From positions 92,147,435 through 92,211,434 of the forward strand of contig NC_080572.1 of assembly GCF_030247185.1 (NCBI RefSeq): a stretch of 64,000 bases of DNA, read 5' to 3'. Below, piece by piece: positions 1-11,376 of this stretch (position 1 is the first letter of the stretch; every line of letters begins with the position of its first letter). Position numbers and translations under genes: made by a program. The notes under the pieces were generated by a model. The model was not told the DNA's origin. It saw only the letters and a list, made by a program, of their open reading frames with translations, and searched no databases. Origin of the DNA: Malaya genurostris (Eukaryota; Arthropoda; Insecta; Diptera; Culicidae).

Positions 1-566
1 GCCTTGTGTCTTTGTCAAACAAGTTCGTTTTTGTTTGATCGTTCTATCGATTCCAAGGAAGACCACCCTTTTTTGAAATTCAAGCTGAAAATGGTATTAT
101 TTTTTAATCAGTAGCATGAAACTTGCTTTGTGATTGGATTTTAATCAATTTTGGTCACAGTATATATCAATTACAGTTTTCATTACCATCACTACATCAC
201 CGCACAGTGGTTCAAAACTGCAATTTCATGCCTCTAATTATTTGACGGCCTCATCGTGAACTTTTCCTTGGTGGTGTCTTTTGCAAAGCTGTCGAGGTTT
301 TTGACGCGATCTTATGGAAATGAACGACCATATTCCAGCGAGTGTCTAAAGACAGATATAAAAATTAACTTTCAATGTGGAACACATTTTTGTTTTCTAT
401 ATAGGGGTGTAAACTAGAAACTCAAGAAAAATACACGTAGAAATGTGGTCAGGTTTTTAACAATTACAGCTCAGTCAATTTTGTATCAAATATTAAAATT
501 ATGTCACCATTTGATTGTATTTTTAATTGTATATCATTGAAATGTTGATTAAAAGCTAGCAGTGTC
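1..566. other. No gene seen
   Basis: AT-rich sequence without a recognisable coding region or repeat. The minus-strand open frame that crosses 464-727 lies mostly inside the family F repeat that begins at 567, so it is not treated as a gene. Confidence 0.5.
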
Positions 567-1382
567 CTATTTTGTCTGTAAAAAATCTCCGGCATAGCGG
601 ATTTCCCTGCCATAGTCAACGGTTTTGAAGGAGTAAGCGATATATCAAAGGGAAAGCATCGCTCTGATTGGTCAATCGATGCAAAAGCGAAGCTGTTGGA
701 AGCACGCGAAGCTATAAATAGAGGCAAAATTATAGCTAACGTTCCAGTCCTACACGTAGCTTGCTAGAGGTGGGTTGTTGCTAGACAGCAAGACAAAAAG
801 TGCCATTAAACGATTTGAAGCTTTAATTGCTATGCCCTGATCTTGTGTCATGAAAGATTGGATGAAATCCCATGTTATGTCGTTTCGTCTGAGAAATTGA
901 CAACTACCCCAGGGTAAATTTTGAATGCATAAGATAAATTTTTTAATTATATAAGATGAACTCGATTGATAATGAGAAAAAGTTTATCGCTTCAACCGAA
1001 ATCACAGAATGTTAGTAATGGTAGAGAAACGCTATAAAAATAACTGCTGGCATACATAACTTGAACACAAGCTTGGCGAAAAGAAGCTTAAATATCGATA
1101 TCTGTATCGCAAGCATGTACAAACATATAATTGCATACATTTGGGCTATTGATGTAATTTCGTCGGCTAAAAAACAAATACAAATCATGACAAATATAGT
1201 CTATATTCTGGGTTCGCGTGTTCGGTGTTGGTTCATAATAAAGACTAAGCAGACTCTCGTGCATTTGCGGATTCAAAAGTGTGACGATTAATTGAAAATG
1301 TCGATCATTAGAAATTTTGGTTGCCTTGTTCCACATCAATGGCTCGAACAACCCCATGGGGCTGATCCTTGTAGTTTTTACT
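567..1382 (+). repeat. Dispersed repeat family F, copy 1
   Basis: This 816 bp block starts TGTCCTATTTTGTCTG and ends near CTTGTAGTTTTT. It recurs in the same orientation at 41952-42702 with most bases identical. The second copy lacks about 80 bp that correspond to roughly 1135-1215 here. Flanking sequence differs completely outside these limits, so the ends are real repeat ends. Inside it are an inverted CCAAT motif (ATTGG, 667-671) and TATAAATA (713-720), 46 bp apart in both copies. No terminal inverted repeat, poly(A) tail or coding frame conserved between the copies is obvious. The class is unknown. Confidence 0.75.
667..720 (+). promoter_or_regulatory. Possible RNA polymerase II promoter in repeat F
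   Basis: ATTGG at 667 and TATAAATA at 713 are both conserved, at identical spacing, in the second copy (42056 and 42102). This is the layout of a CCAAT/TATA promoter. No coding sequence follows, and transcription is not shown. Confidence 0.3.
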
Positions 1383-2039
1383 GGGGTAGGTAGACAGTTT
1401 TCATCTTCGATAATATTGTAGCCATCACAATTACTGGTAACTTTGCTGAAGAAAACATTTCGCTAACTATAACCGTCAATTCATTATTCGGTAGTATTAC
1501 TAAATGGTTAAAAAAATCAGTTGTTTTTCATTCTAACTTTCTTCACTGTAATTCTAGCGAAATAGTTTGTTCAACAAAGTATTAGATTTTGTAAAAATAC
1601 GCAAAGTTGTAGAGAATTTCAATGCTCTATGATAATTTTTGAAATAGTTACGAAAAAAAATAGAAATGGTCCTATTTCGTACTTATTTCTTTTAAAAGAT
1701 TGCGAAAAGATGCAAATCGAATCCCCGAAACACTAGTTTAAAAATACTTTTAATTCACATCAAAACCTTGAAAAAATGGTTTGTATCCGATTGTATCCTA
1801 GAAATTTATGAGCGAATGTATATTTCTGATGTATATTAGATTTATGGACTTTACGTATTTCACTATTTTCTTAAACATCAATAAAAGTAACATAAGATAA
1901 GGTATACAAGTTCAAAAAATTCTGTCATCTTCTTAAAGGTTTAAACTACAGGTACGAATGCTATAACTACCGTGATGAATGCTTACACTTATCATTGCAA
2001 CTCAAAAACCATCTCGCATCCGGTGAAAGGAACTTCATT
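1383..2039. other. No gene seen
   Basis: AT-rich sequence with several poly(A)/poly(T) runs. No repeat or coding signal was recognised. Confidence 0.4.
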
Positions 2040-4676
2040 GTGTTTTCTATAGTTTTCTCCACTTAGTTACTACGGAATCATAAGACAAAAGAAGTAGCAT
2101 GAATGATTTCTACAATCCTTGTTGCGATACTTTTGTTGTTCTTCAGAAAGTCTACGAATAGAGAATCGATTTTGATCGGACTGGTTGCAAGTGATAGGGG
2201 TTTTTATCAGCCAGAACGCTACTTTTAGAGTTATACAAAGTTTTAGGTGAAAAATTGCAATTTTTTTTACAATATCTATCACAATTGAAATCATAAAACA
2301 AAACAGATTCCAAAATTTAGAAATGTTCGTGATAATACCATTCAAACAAGCCATAATTTGTTGAAATCCGTCCTTTTGACTTTTCCTTTCTATCCCAGTG
2401 AAAGCAGTTTTGAGCGTTTCATGATAAATCGATTTCTGGAAGCAAAGTGAAACACGATTTCAATATGCATTTGAAAAACTGTTGATACAACTTAAAAGGC
2501 AGTGTACAGCATCGTTTTCATAACATTTTATGCAGTGAGCTGAATCCTGTTTGCTGTTCTTATGTATAATGGTTATGCAATCACTGAGAAAAGATACTTC
2601 CGAAACGATCATCATATACCATTCGAATCAGTTCTCCGAGACTAGCTAATGTCAGTTTGAAGGTATGTGTACAAAATGCGTAGCCGCTTTTCTCGGAGTT
2701 GGTTATACGAATTCTCACAAACTTAGATTCAAATGAAGGATATCTTAATCCTAGTGACTGCTATTGATTTTCATGTGCATGAAATTTCGCAAGTTTTTCA
2801 GAGACCGCTTAACCGATAAAATTCAAATTAAAATCTTATACTTTCTTAGGGATTTTTATTAGGATCCGACTTGGGGTTCTGGAGTAAAGGGGTAAAATGC
2901 GCGAAAAAAATCAAAAAGGTAAACTCTTAACAAAGAGGTCAAGATCTCAGTGATAGTTGGACCGATTTTGATCAAGCTAGTCGGTAACAAAAGGTCTCCA
3001 TAGATTGTTGAAATACTTCCATTTTTAACGGTGATATCGATATTTCAGCTCAAGCGACATTTCTTCCTATACCAGAAGTATGATAATGCGATTGTTGGGA
3101 GCAAAGCGAAATACGGTATTGCAATGGTGTAAGAAATTGTTTCTAATCATTCTTATTCATGACATTTTGCATCGTTTCGATTTTAGCTCGGTTCGGTTTT
3201 GGCAATATAATCGGTTTAAAAACAAGTTCACATTTATATCCGATTTAAAAACAATTTCACATTTATATTGATTTAAACTGTTTGCAGCAATGTTTGCTGA
3301 AAGAATATAACTTCTTACACCCATATACAATTCGAATTAGTTCGTCAATTTCAGCAAAAGTGCGTGACAAATAATTTCACTAAATTATATCGGAGATGGC
3401 ATAACCGATTTTCTTCATATAACGTTTAAATGATATGTCTTAGAATTCTATAAATACTTTTTGATTTTAATCAGATCCTACCGCTGGTTCCGGAGATACA
3501 GGGTGATTAGTGTAAAAATCCTAATATCACATAAATTAATCGAGTTTGAAGATTTTAAAGGTCGATGACAAAATAAACTTATTTATGTTTCAACCAGTCT
3601 TCGGTTTTCGATCCCGGAATGTACCCCAAAATTTTATTTGGAATGCACTACGATTTCTTAAAGATGGCAAAAAACATCAAATGAAATGTTTCAGATTTCC
3701 GAATCCCAGTACCGAAAGCTTCGGGAATAGCTCAATCGTTTTCTCAAAAAAGACCATATCGAATTTCATAAACAAAAAATCCAATTGAAAGATCAATGGA
3801 TCCATACAAAATTGATAGTTTTTATCCGATTTCGACTGCCAATTCTGGAATTACAGGGTGATGAGTTTTTTTTTTTAAATTCAAACCGTTATTGAGCTCA
3901 AAACTATTCCAATCTAGTCGTCGTGTTAATACATGGCCATACGAATAGTTTTAGCTTATGCTGAAAGGATTCTTAGTGTAAGTGTAGGATCGTAGAACTA
4001 GTCATTCAATGATTTTGTACGTTAAGAATCGTTTGCAAAGTCTGTTGAAACATAAAGGCCAAATTCTACAAAAGGAATTTAATGCATTGGCTTTGCTTTT
4101 CGGTCCCTGAATTTCGGTTCAGGAAGTACCGTAAAAAATGACCAAAAACCCTCATCAAAATGACCAAAAAAAACCAGCGGATCTCACTGCGACGTCTCAT
4201 AGAATTCCAATTCGATTTTCACACGTTTAGATTCACAGAATTAATTTTATGGATTCATACAATTATTCTTTTCGATCCAACTTGCAGTACGTAAATTACA
4301 GGGTAATGAGTGTTCGAAATTTCAAACTTTGTCATTTGAAATGATGATCTTAAAATAATTTCATGAATCCTAAGTACGCCGAAGAATACTCTTGCAAAAA
4401 ACACATGCGGATTAATAAAAAAAGGTATCATCTCACTGTTAGGTCGATTAAAACACTATTCTCGTATTTTGCATCACTGATCTGTATAACTGCTTGAAAT
4501 GTTCAACACTCATTATCCTGTTATTCCGGAATCGGAAGTTGAATCCAGATGAAACTCAGTAGTTTTGCATAGGATCACAAGACCATTCATTTGAATCCAA
4601 GTTTGTAAAAATCGGTCATGCCATCTCTGAGGAAAGTTAGTAGGTAATTACTAACTTGAAATTGGAGATTTTGCAC
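2040..4676 (+). repeat. Modular repeat family B, copy 1 (interrupted)
   Basis: A long, diverged interspersed repeat built of related modules. Each has a phrase like 'gatggctgaaccgatttt', then about 100 bp later a phrase like 'gacttccggttccgga' and 'acagggtgatgag'. The stretch 2940-3530 aligns well with 29868-30840 (same order: accgattttgatcaa, tttttaacgg, ttttggcaa, gacaaataatttcact). The part near 4390-4470 matches 31500-31575 (caaaaaacacatgcggatt). The copy continues at 5882-6035 after the mariner insertion. The open frames here are not conserved in the second copy and are not regarded as coding. Confidence 0.65.
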
Positions 4677-4678
4677 TA

Positions 4679-5879
4679 AAGACTGTCCCAGAAAGTATGG
4701 ACGATACCAAATACCGCTGCCATTTCGCAATGGTTCAGAATCTGTCAATTTTTATGGCTGTGTCCTGTTGTTTACACTCTTCTCTAACCATTTGTGCAGT
4801 TGTTTATTCGTTTTCATTAGTTTGTTTCGAAATGTGTGGACTTTCAGCAGAACAACGTCGAAAAATTGTGTACAAATGGTGCACAGAACGCGGAACTGTC
4901 ACTGAGAAAGATAGCAAACATGGAAGGAGTAAGTGAAAAAGCCGTGCGAAATGCAATCAGGATGTTCGGTGAGGATAACACCTTTGACGATAAACCGAAA
5001 ACGGGTCGAAAAAAAGGTCTTGCTAACCCTCAGTTGGATAAACGTATACTGAAGGCGTTCGAGCAAAAGAAGGAGGTTTCAGTTCGGGATGTGGCCAAAC
5101 AAGTGGGCATTTTGAAGTCAAATGTTCTTCGTGCTAAAGAACGTTTGAATCTTCGAACCTATAAGAAGCAGAAACAACCAAAACGTAGTCCGAAACAAGA
5201 AGCATCGATCAGGCCGAGGGTTCGAAAGCTGTACAATACGATTCTTGCTGGAAATTTGAACTGCATAATCATGGACGACGAAACCTACGTGAAACTCGAT
5301 TATAAATCCTTGCCGGGACCACAATATTATACGGTCCAAAGGGGCAAGTGTTAAACCAGTCCGAAACATCGATAGAAGTCGAAAAATTTTATAAGAAAGC
5401 TATGGTCTGGCAAGCAATTTGTAGCTGTGGTAAGATTTCGAAACCCTTCATCACCACTGCTTCAATGAACAGCGAAATATACTTCAAGGAATGTTTTCAA
5501 AAACGACTTCTACCCATGATTCGAAGCCACAAGGATCCTGTTGTCTTCTGACCAGATCTTGCTTCTTGCCACTACTCGAAATCAAGGGTAGAATAGTAGT
5601 ATAGAAACATGTCTCGGCAGCCGAAACCATTCAACAGTTCGAAAAAGATTGGAAAAAAGTGTCAAAACTTGTCGCCAAGAAGTCGTACGGAATTTAATAA
5701 GGAACGTTCGCAAAAAGGTGCGCCAGCTAGTCTACAATGGCTAAGTAGCAAATGTTGATAATAATATTCTGTTGTTGTAGTCTAATATTTTCAGTATATA
5801 GAATAAAATTTGAATATCTAACACTTGTGAATTATCTACAGCGAAATCAAAGTGCGTCCATACTTTCTGGGACAGTCTT
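4679..5879 (+). mobile_element. mariner-like DNA transposon, full length but dead
   Basis: The 1201 bp element is bounded by inverted repeats reading AAGACTGTCCCAGAAAGTAT at the left, with the exact complement at the right (5860-5879). They are flanked by TA at 4677-4678 and 5880-5881, the Tc1/mariner target duplication. Removing the element and one TA restores a continuous family B phrase (tgcactaatcaccctg), so the insertion is precise and younger than the family B copy. The internal transposase is broken (see the next entry). Confidence 0.92.
4832..5750 (+). pseudogene. mariner-like transposase pseudogene
   Basis: A DDE transposase of the Tc1/mariner superfamily, which cuts and pastes its own element. 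The likely start is ATG 4832 (MCGLSAEQRRKIVYKW). A frameshift near 4900-4915 moves the frame to that running through LRKIANMEGVSEKAV, a helix-turn-helix DNA-binding region. The first catalytic Asp lies in IMDDETYVKLDY (about 5265-5300). A frame change near 5340-5355 precedes the block KAMVWQAICSCGKISKPF. A stop replaces the residue just before PDLASCHYS, the second Asp motif (about 5550). After that, the region that should hold the third acidic residue (the PIERFW-type block) is missing and only a short basic tail remains. It is therefore inactive by frameshift, nonsense mutation and internal deletion. It resembles the D37E mosquito group in its motifs, but the spacing cannot be measured because the last residue is gone. 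Confidence 0.85.
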
Positions 5880-5881
5880 TA

Positions 5882-6035
5882 ATCACCCTGTAGTTCCGAA
5901 ACCAGAAGTGAATGTGAAAATCGGTTCAGCAATCTCCGAGAAAAGTTGAGTCGAATGGTTTATGGCACTCGGCCCTCCGGGCCTTGGTTCAAAAGTTGGT
6001 TTTCACAGTGATTGCATAAATTTTCTGTATGAGCA
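5882..6035 (-). repeat. Family B/A remnant, continuation
   Basis: This resumes the family B sequence after the mariner. It then contains the reverse complement of the 5' end of family A (ctcggccctccgggcc, ttttcacagtgattgcataa) without its outer terminus. Confidence 0.65.
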
Positions 6036-8760
6036 AAGAAAAAAATATATAAAAATCTGCTGTGGTCAGAATCTTTTATGTGTGTGTGTTTATATGTGCA
6101 TATCAATAAAAACGATTTTGAATTTGATTAAAATAGGGCTTCAAATTAATTTCTTTTTTAAGGTCTGTATAGTACCACTCTTCATATTTTTATGAATCAA
6201 AATAAAACTTTTGTTATTAAATGAGGAGAGGTTACTTAATAAATCTGTCTGTTTACTGTCAAAACACAGCTTGAACCAACCACTACCGAGTACATTTTTG
6301 CAATCCGGTTCATCCTAACTCTTTTTTAAAAAAAGTACAAATAATGAAGAGCCCTGGTGTGTTTGTGTAAGCAAAACAATATTACAATTCCAGTACTTAA
6401 TATTGAGGATAATGCTTTCGACGAAACAACAAATTCAGTGAATGTATTTTCGATCAAATAGTTCATTCGGTGTAATAGATGATTCGGTAAAACGGCTCAC
6501 TAAGTGTTATAACACATTTTAAGAACCGGCTCTTGACAGAATGGCTTTTTACAGCTCGTTAAAATTCAAAAATAAATACATGTAATCCAATGTGTGCATT
6601 TTAGTACGAGGCTGGTTTATCATAACTCTCAAAGAATGCTAGAAATTGTCAGTATATAAAGTTTATATCAATATATAAAGAATAGATGTTCTGTTAATTA
6701 ATCTCCACCTAAAGTTTTTCTTACCTGCTGGTGTCGGCTTCAGCTGACAAATTATACAGCATTTAATGAAATGTTTGGTTCAACGTACCCAAAAAAAAAA
6801 AAGAAAACGACACCCTCGAAATCGCCAAACTTTCCCGATTTATTCTACTTTTAATTGAATTTCTTCATTGACCGTCGTTTGTTGCGTTATCGTGCTTCAG
6901 TTCCACAGGCCAGTATCATCCATTCATTCACACCACTTCGAATAGCAAAACACTCGCGGCTGTCACAAACACCGGCTTTCTTCCGTTTCAGTTTCGCTGG
7001 TGGAGGATGCGTACCACGACTGTTGGAGCCGTATTGCGAAAGAGTGCGATAAAATCCCCTCGTAAATCTTACCACGTACGCTCGCTGTTCTATTATACAC
7101 GCTTTTCCCGTAACATTACCGAGGAAATCTCAGCATTTCGTGTCTCTTCCGGACTACGAAAGAGTCTGACAAAAGGGATTGCGTGCAAAACATCAACAAA
7201 ACACGCATACATCTACGGATGGGGGTTCATACCACGGCTCGGTTCATGTGTTGGTGCGGCTCCGTAGGCCTTTTCCATAACACAATAATTTTTCTTTCAA
7301 ACATATCCCTGATGAGGCAGCTTTTTTCACACTTTCACTCACCGTTTGTCTTTGTTGCCTGTTGGACCGGGCGATAGGGGCAGAGTAAGCATCAACACTG
7401 AATTTTCCTTCCCTTTTTGTCCCCCTTTTCTTCAACGGAGAGAGCTCCAAATTCTCTTGGGAATCCTGTACACAAGTATTGCCGGCTATTTCCACTGGCA
7501 CAACTACTAATGTGGCTTGTTTCTGAACTCGAGGGGGGAAATCGATTCAGGAATAAGTTATTCGTAGGTGGGTGGTGGAGAAAAAATTGAGAACGCTGTC
7601 TCGCGCTAAAAGAATTGATTCAGGAAAATCAATTCGATAAGGACCTTTCAACTTGTTTACTCAACACGAGAATCGATTGTTTATTTCGAGAACACTTCGT
7701 TGATCCACTTACAAGCAAACAGCTTTGATTTTAGCAGTTGTGCAAACTTTCTGGAAAAATGATACAACACAATGACACCCGCTAGAGTTGTTAGTTTCTG
7801 ACAGAGACCCCAGATGATTCAACATTGTAGGCACTTCACATTCCCCTCACATTCCTGCAGATCTTTTGTTTATAAACATCAATCACCAATTGGCGGACTA
7901 GTAGTCGGTGGTAGATTTTGAATGTCTATGTTGATTGTCGTTCTATTATAAACTAACAGGAGTTAGGTGACTCCTATCGAGAATAGCTGATCACTGGACT
8001 AAATTAACAATGATTAATCACGACACTGTCAATATATTGTTGCGAAAAGAACTTTTTTTTTCAATAATAGTTTTTATTAAAACCGGGGAATCAGTTCTAT
8101 CAAAACATAATACCACACATTTTCTCGCTGCAATTTTTATGGAGAGGGTTTTCTATAGCTCAATGTATTTCACTGAGAGCACGAGAGAAATACAATGTAC
8201 TGAACCGGTATTTCGAGGTTCACTTCGGCTGGCCATACGAGTAACGTAAGGGATTCCTGCGTACGTCTAGATTAAAAAAGTGTTCCTACAGAACTAACTT
8301 TCATTCAGTTGTATTTATCACAGTTTGTCTGCCCGCGGTCGGCGTGCAAACATGGCTGGCTCTTGGAGCGACTGCGCAGCAGCCGGTCATTTTTTGCTTT
8401 CGCAAACGGAGTGAGCGAAGTTCAGCGACAGAAGGGATCGATATTTTGCCAGAGATTCACCACCTGGCCCAACTGCCCGTACGATGTTGGTTCGGCACTG
8501 GCACGCAAGGTTGGCAACCCCCGACGCGAAGCAACAACGTCGGCTCTAATCGGTAGCGTTCTTTTGCAGCCTGACAGGATGATGGATTGTTTTGCCAATA
8601 TCTTTCTTCTCCAGTCACCCTCATCGGTGAGTGATGTAGACGGAAGGAGACAAGTTTGGCAACACTCGCCCGGACCATGTGTTTACTGATCAATTACAGA
8701 ACTACTGCGGGCACATAATGCACTTGCTAAACATGCAATATAAAATGCTTTCATGATGGT
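6036..8760. other. Long unassigned stretch, no convincing gene
   Basis: The GC content is somewhat higher at 6850-7500 and 8310-8690 than around. Short frames overlap on both strands, for example 8309-8689 plus (126 codons) and 7244-7501 minus. None has recognisable domains, and neither strand clearly wins, as expected for chance frames. A host exon or regulatory region cannot be excluded. The poly(A) at 6791-6803 is not attached to a recognised element. Confidence 0.35.
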
Positions 8761-9410
8761 CTCCAGTGAAGATAATTCGAAAGTTTTGTATTTCTATTTC
8801 TTTGAAAACTAAAATGTGCAGTGGAATAAGGACAACTGCCTACCGAGTTTAGAAAGCTTAAATTCATATGAAAAGTCTCGAAGTCTCATAGAACGTTATT
8901 GATTTTTGCCGGATTCAATGTCCGGTTTCAGAATTTTAGGGTGATGAGTGCAAAGCTTCAACTTCAAGAGCCTGTTTTAATACGTGCCAATATTAAAAGT
9001 AGTAAATTCGGTTCCTGCTTTCAGAAGTAGCAATAATTGTGATTAAAATCTCCAAAATGTATTCAGATAAAATTTGTGACTGTGTCCGAGAGAATGCTAT
9101 TGTATTACATTTCTTTACGTTTAACACGATATAAATCTTATTTACGTTTACTGTCATGTTATTTCTGTAAAACTTGTTCAAGACCTTCTAAATATTTATA
9201 TAGCACAACAATCCTCGAGACTTGTGATGATGCCATATATTTTGAGATCATTTACATTCCTACTTCAAATGACGACAATTCACTGCATAGAGTTGCGCAG
9301 TCGATTCGTGGAGAACGGAAAACATGTTCTAAATTTATAGACCATACAAATTTACTTTGGCTATACTGGTTTCGGATTCAGGTTCCGGAAGTAATGATCT
9401 GAAATTCCAA
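8760..9410 (+). repeat. Diverged family B remnant
   Basis: It holds the characteristic family phrases: gattttt-gccggattcaatgtccggtttcagaatt, 'agggtgatgagtgcaaagc' near 8940, and 'ggattcaggttccggaagtaatga' near 9380. It is strongly diverged and its ends are uncertain. Confidence 0.45.
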
Positions 9411-9708
9411 AACGAAACTCACATAAATTTCGCAGAGATAAACTAACGTCTGAGTACAGGTAATAGTACGAAGAAGCCAAGTCATCCATTTCAAAACGAT
9501 TTCGGTCTTCAATCGCATCATTAATGTACGCTTATATTGGCTTTTTTCTGATTTGAGGTTACCCTCCAAAAGTATACTATATCGATCCCAGAAAACCGAC
9601 TTTGTGATCTTTCCGTCCATTGAGGCACTCGTGTCGCTTCGAAACACTCGTGCTGACTTTGCTCTATTGTTGGGTGATCATTATGTTCTCTGGCGTATGA
9701 TAATGGAT

Positions 9709-10117
9709 TCAGCCAAATATGTACTCAAAGTGCGCTTGCGTTCGTCTTTCTAGTCCTAAAAGAGTATTTGCGGGATCCAGCGGCAGGATATCTTTCTCAT
9801 CTGCAGAATCTTGCTCAATTAAGGCATGCTTTTGCACTTTCTTGTTTCGGTCGTCCAGTACAATTTTATGTACTATCAGTATTGCCATTAATTTAACCAC
9901 GGTTTCATCCTCCATTTAATGTGGTTTTGACTCTGTTCTCCTTCGTAGGACCTGCCACTGTGGGCTTCATCGACAGTGGTGTTTTGACTATAACGTTACT
10001 CTCAAAACCTCTATCTCTGTTTCTGATTTGGGAGGGGTCATGATCCTTCGCCCAGCCCCTTCCCTCTCTGGGTACGTGGTTGTCGGTAACATTTAAAATA
10101 TTAAATAACGGTAACAT
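9709..10117 (-). other. Unrecognised pair of open frames
   Basis: Two minus-strand frames overlap by 11 bp. The first (10117-9905) reads MLPLFNILNVTDNHVPREGRG and ends KTTLNGG. The second (9915-9709) reads MEDETVVKLMAILIVHK and ends EYIFG. The amino-acid mix is less biased than in most chance frames here, and the join could be a frameshift in a decayed gene or transposon. I recognise no family, and there are no motifs to assign a function. Confidence 0.2.
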
Positions 10118-10399
10118 TTATAACATTTCAATTTACTGAATATTCTCATATTAAGGAAAGAACTAATGATTCTTTCATGGATTGAATAGAATAATTAATT
10201 CATTTGAATAATATAATTCACAAGTTTTCGTTTCGATAAGCTATGTCATCGTGCTAATTTTGATTAGTGTATTCTATGTCGTTATAGGATCATTTCTAAT
10301 CATGTCATAATTTTGACATTCCTCTCTTTGACAGTGACTCTTCAATATTTTAAAATTGAGAAGCCAAAACTCTTGTGACCCTTTTTAACATCTATAGCT

Positions 10400-11180
10400 T
10401 ACAAAAAGAAACACATATAACGCTTCGTAGAACACAAAACTTACAAAAGAATAACGGATGTAACACCTCGTAACGCTTGTACCTTTCAGAAATGTAGCAC
10501 ATGTAACGTTTTGTAACATCTGAAACTTACAAAAAAAAGTTACACATGTAACGATTCGCAACGCCTATAACTCACAACAATGGTACGCTTGTGACGCTTC
10601 GTAACTTTCTAAAAAGTAACGCATGTAACACTTCATAATGCCTATGAGAGACAAAAAAGAATCGCATGTAACGTTTTGTAACGCTTATAACTTACTGAAT
10701 AGTAACGCTTGTAACGCTTTGTAATGTCCGTGACTAACAAAAAGTAACGCATGTAACACTTCGATACGCCTGTAATTCACAGAAGTGTAACGCACGTAGA
10801 GGCCTGCAACTCACAAAACAAGTAACGCATGTAACGTTTCGTAACGTTTAAAATTTAATAAAAAGTAACGCATATAACGTTTTGTAACGCCTATAACTTA
10901 CTAAAAAGTAACACATGTGACGCCTTTAACTTCCAAAAAAGTAACGCATGTAACGTTCATAACTTACAAAATAGTTACGCATCTATAGCTTCGTAATATC
11001 TATAACTTACGAAAACGTAACGCTTCGTAAAAGTAACACATGCAACGATTCGTAACGACTATGACTTACAAAAAAGTAACGCTTCGTAACGCTTATAACT
11101 TACTAAAAAGTAACGCATGTACCGCCAGAATCTAACCCTTTTAACGGTTTCTAGCTTCTTTAACTTAACGTAACGCTTCC
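10400..11180 (+). repeat. Degenerate minisatellite built on GTAACGC
   Basis: About 780 bp of imperfect tandem repeats. The best unit is roughly 43 bp: GTAACGCATGTAACGCTTCG, then TAACGCCTATAACTTAC and a short A-run. That makes about 18 units. Each unit is itself made of smaller TAACGC-type repeats about 10 bp long. Units vary by point changes and small deletions. It has no coding potential. Confidence 0.85.
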
Positions 11181-11229
11181 CATTTCATGATTATATCGAG
11201 TGAAACGGAAGCACATTTTTTTCATATTA

Positions 11230-11376
11230 CGGACGGGTATAGCGTGATGGGTAAATCGTTACCTTTCATGCAACCCGCCTGAGTTCGATTTCCAACCCAG
11301 CACTTAGGGTCAGATAGTTTTCCTAACCTGAAGAGGAGAATGACCTTAACGGTCAAAGCCCTACAATCGGAAAAAA
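11230..11376 (+). mobile_element. tRNA-derived SINE, Feilai-like
   Basis: The head resembles a tRNA gene. An A-box-like TAGCGTGATGG (11240-11250) and a B-box GAGTTCGATTTCC (11281-11293) are spaced as in a polymerase III promoter. A tRNA-unrelated body follows (cacttagggtcagatag, gaagaggagaatgacctta), ending in a short A-run at 11371-11376. The same body occurs reversed at 29748-29846. It matches my knowledge of the mosquito SINE Feilai; the exact family needs a database comparison. It does not encode protein and would depend on LINE machinery to move. Confidence 0.75.

Noticed and set aside
464..727. Protein-coding gene, conserved in a second copy (41844-42116)
   Set aside because: The frames start alike but diverge downstream, one copy being open and the other ending differently. 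The conservation is of the DNA repeat and its promoter-like block, not clearly of a protein.
1088..1357. Conserved minus-strand frame MGLFEPLMWNKATK (also 42294-42680)
   Set aside because: The start is shared because the repeat is shared. An 80 bp deletion in one copy changes the frame, so selection on protein is not supported.
8309..8693. 126-codon plus frame as a host gene
   Set aside because: Frames of similar quality overlap on both strands, there is no known domain, and no splice or start context favours one.
10400..11180. Possible CRISPR-like array
   Set aside because: The repeats are imperfect, have no unique spacers of constant length, and the setting is eukaryotic. It is a minisatellite.
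11230..11376. tRNA gene
   Set aside because: A- and B-box-like words are present, but the sequence cannot fold as a cloverleaf and continues into a SINE body with an A-tail. The body recurs at 29748.
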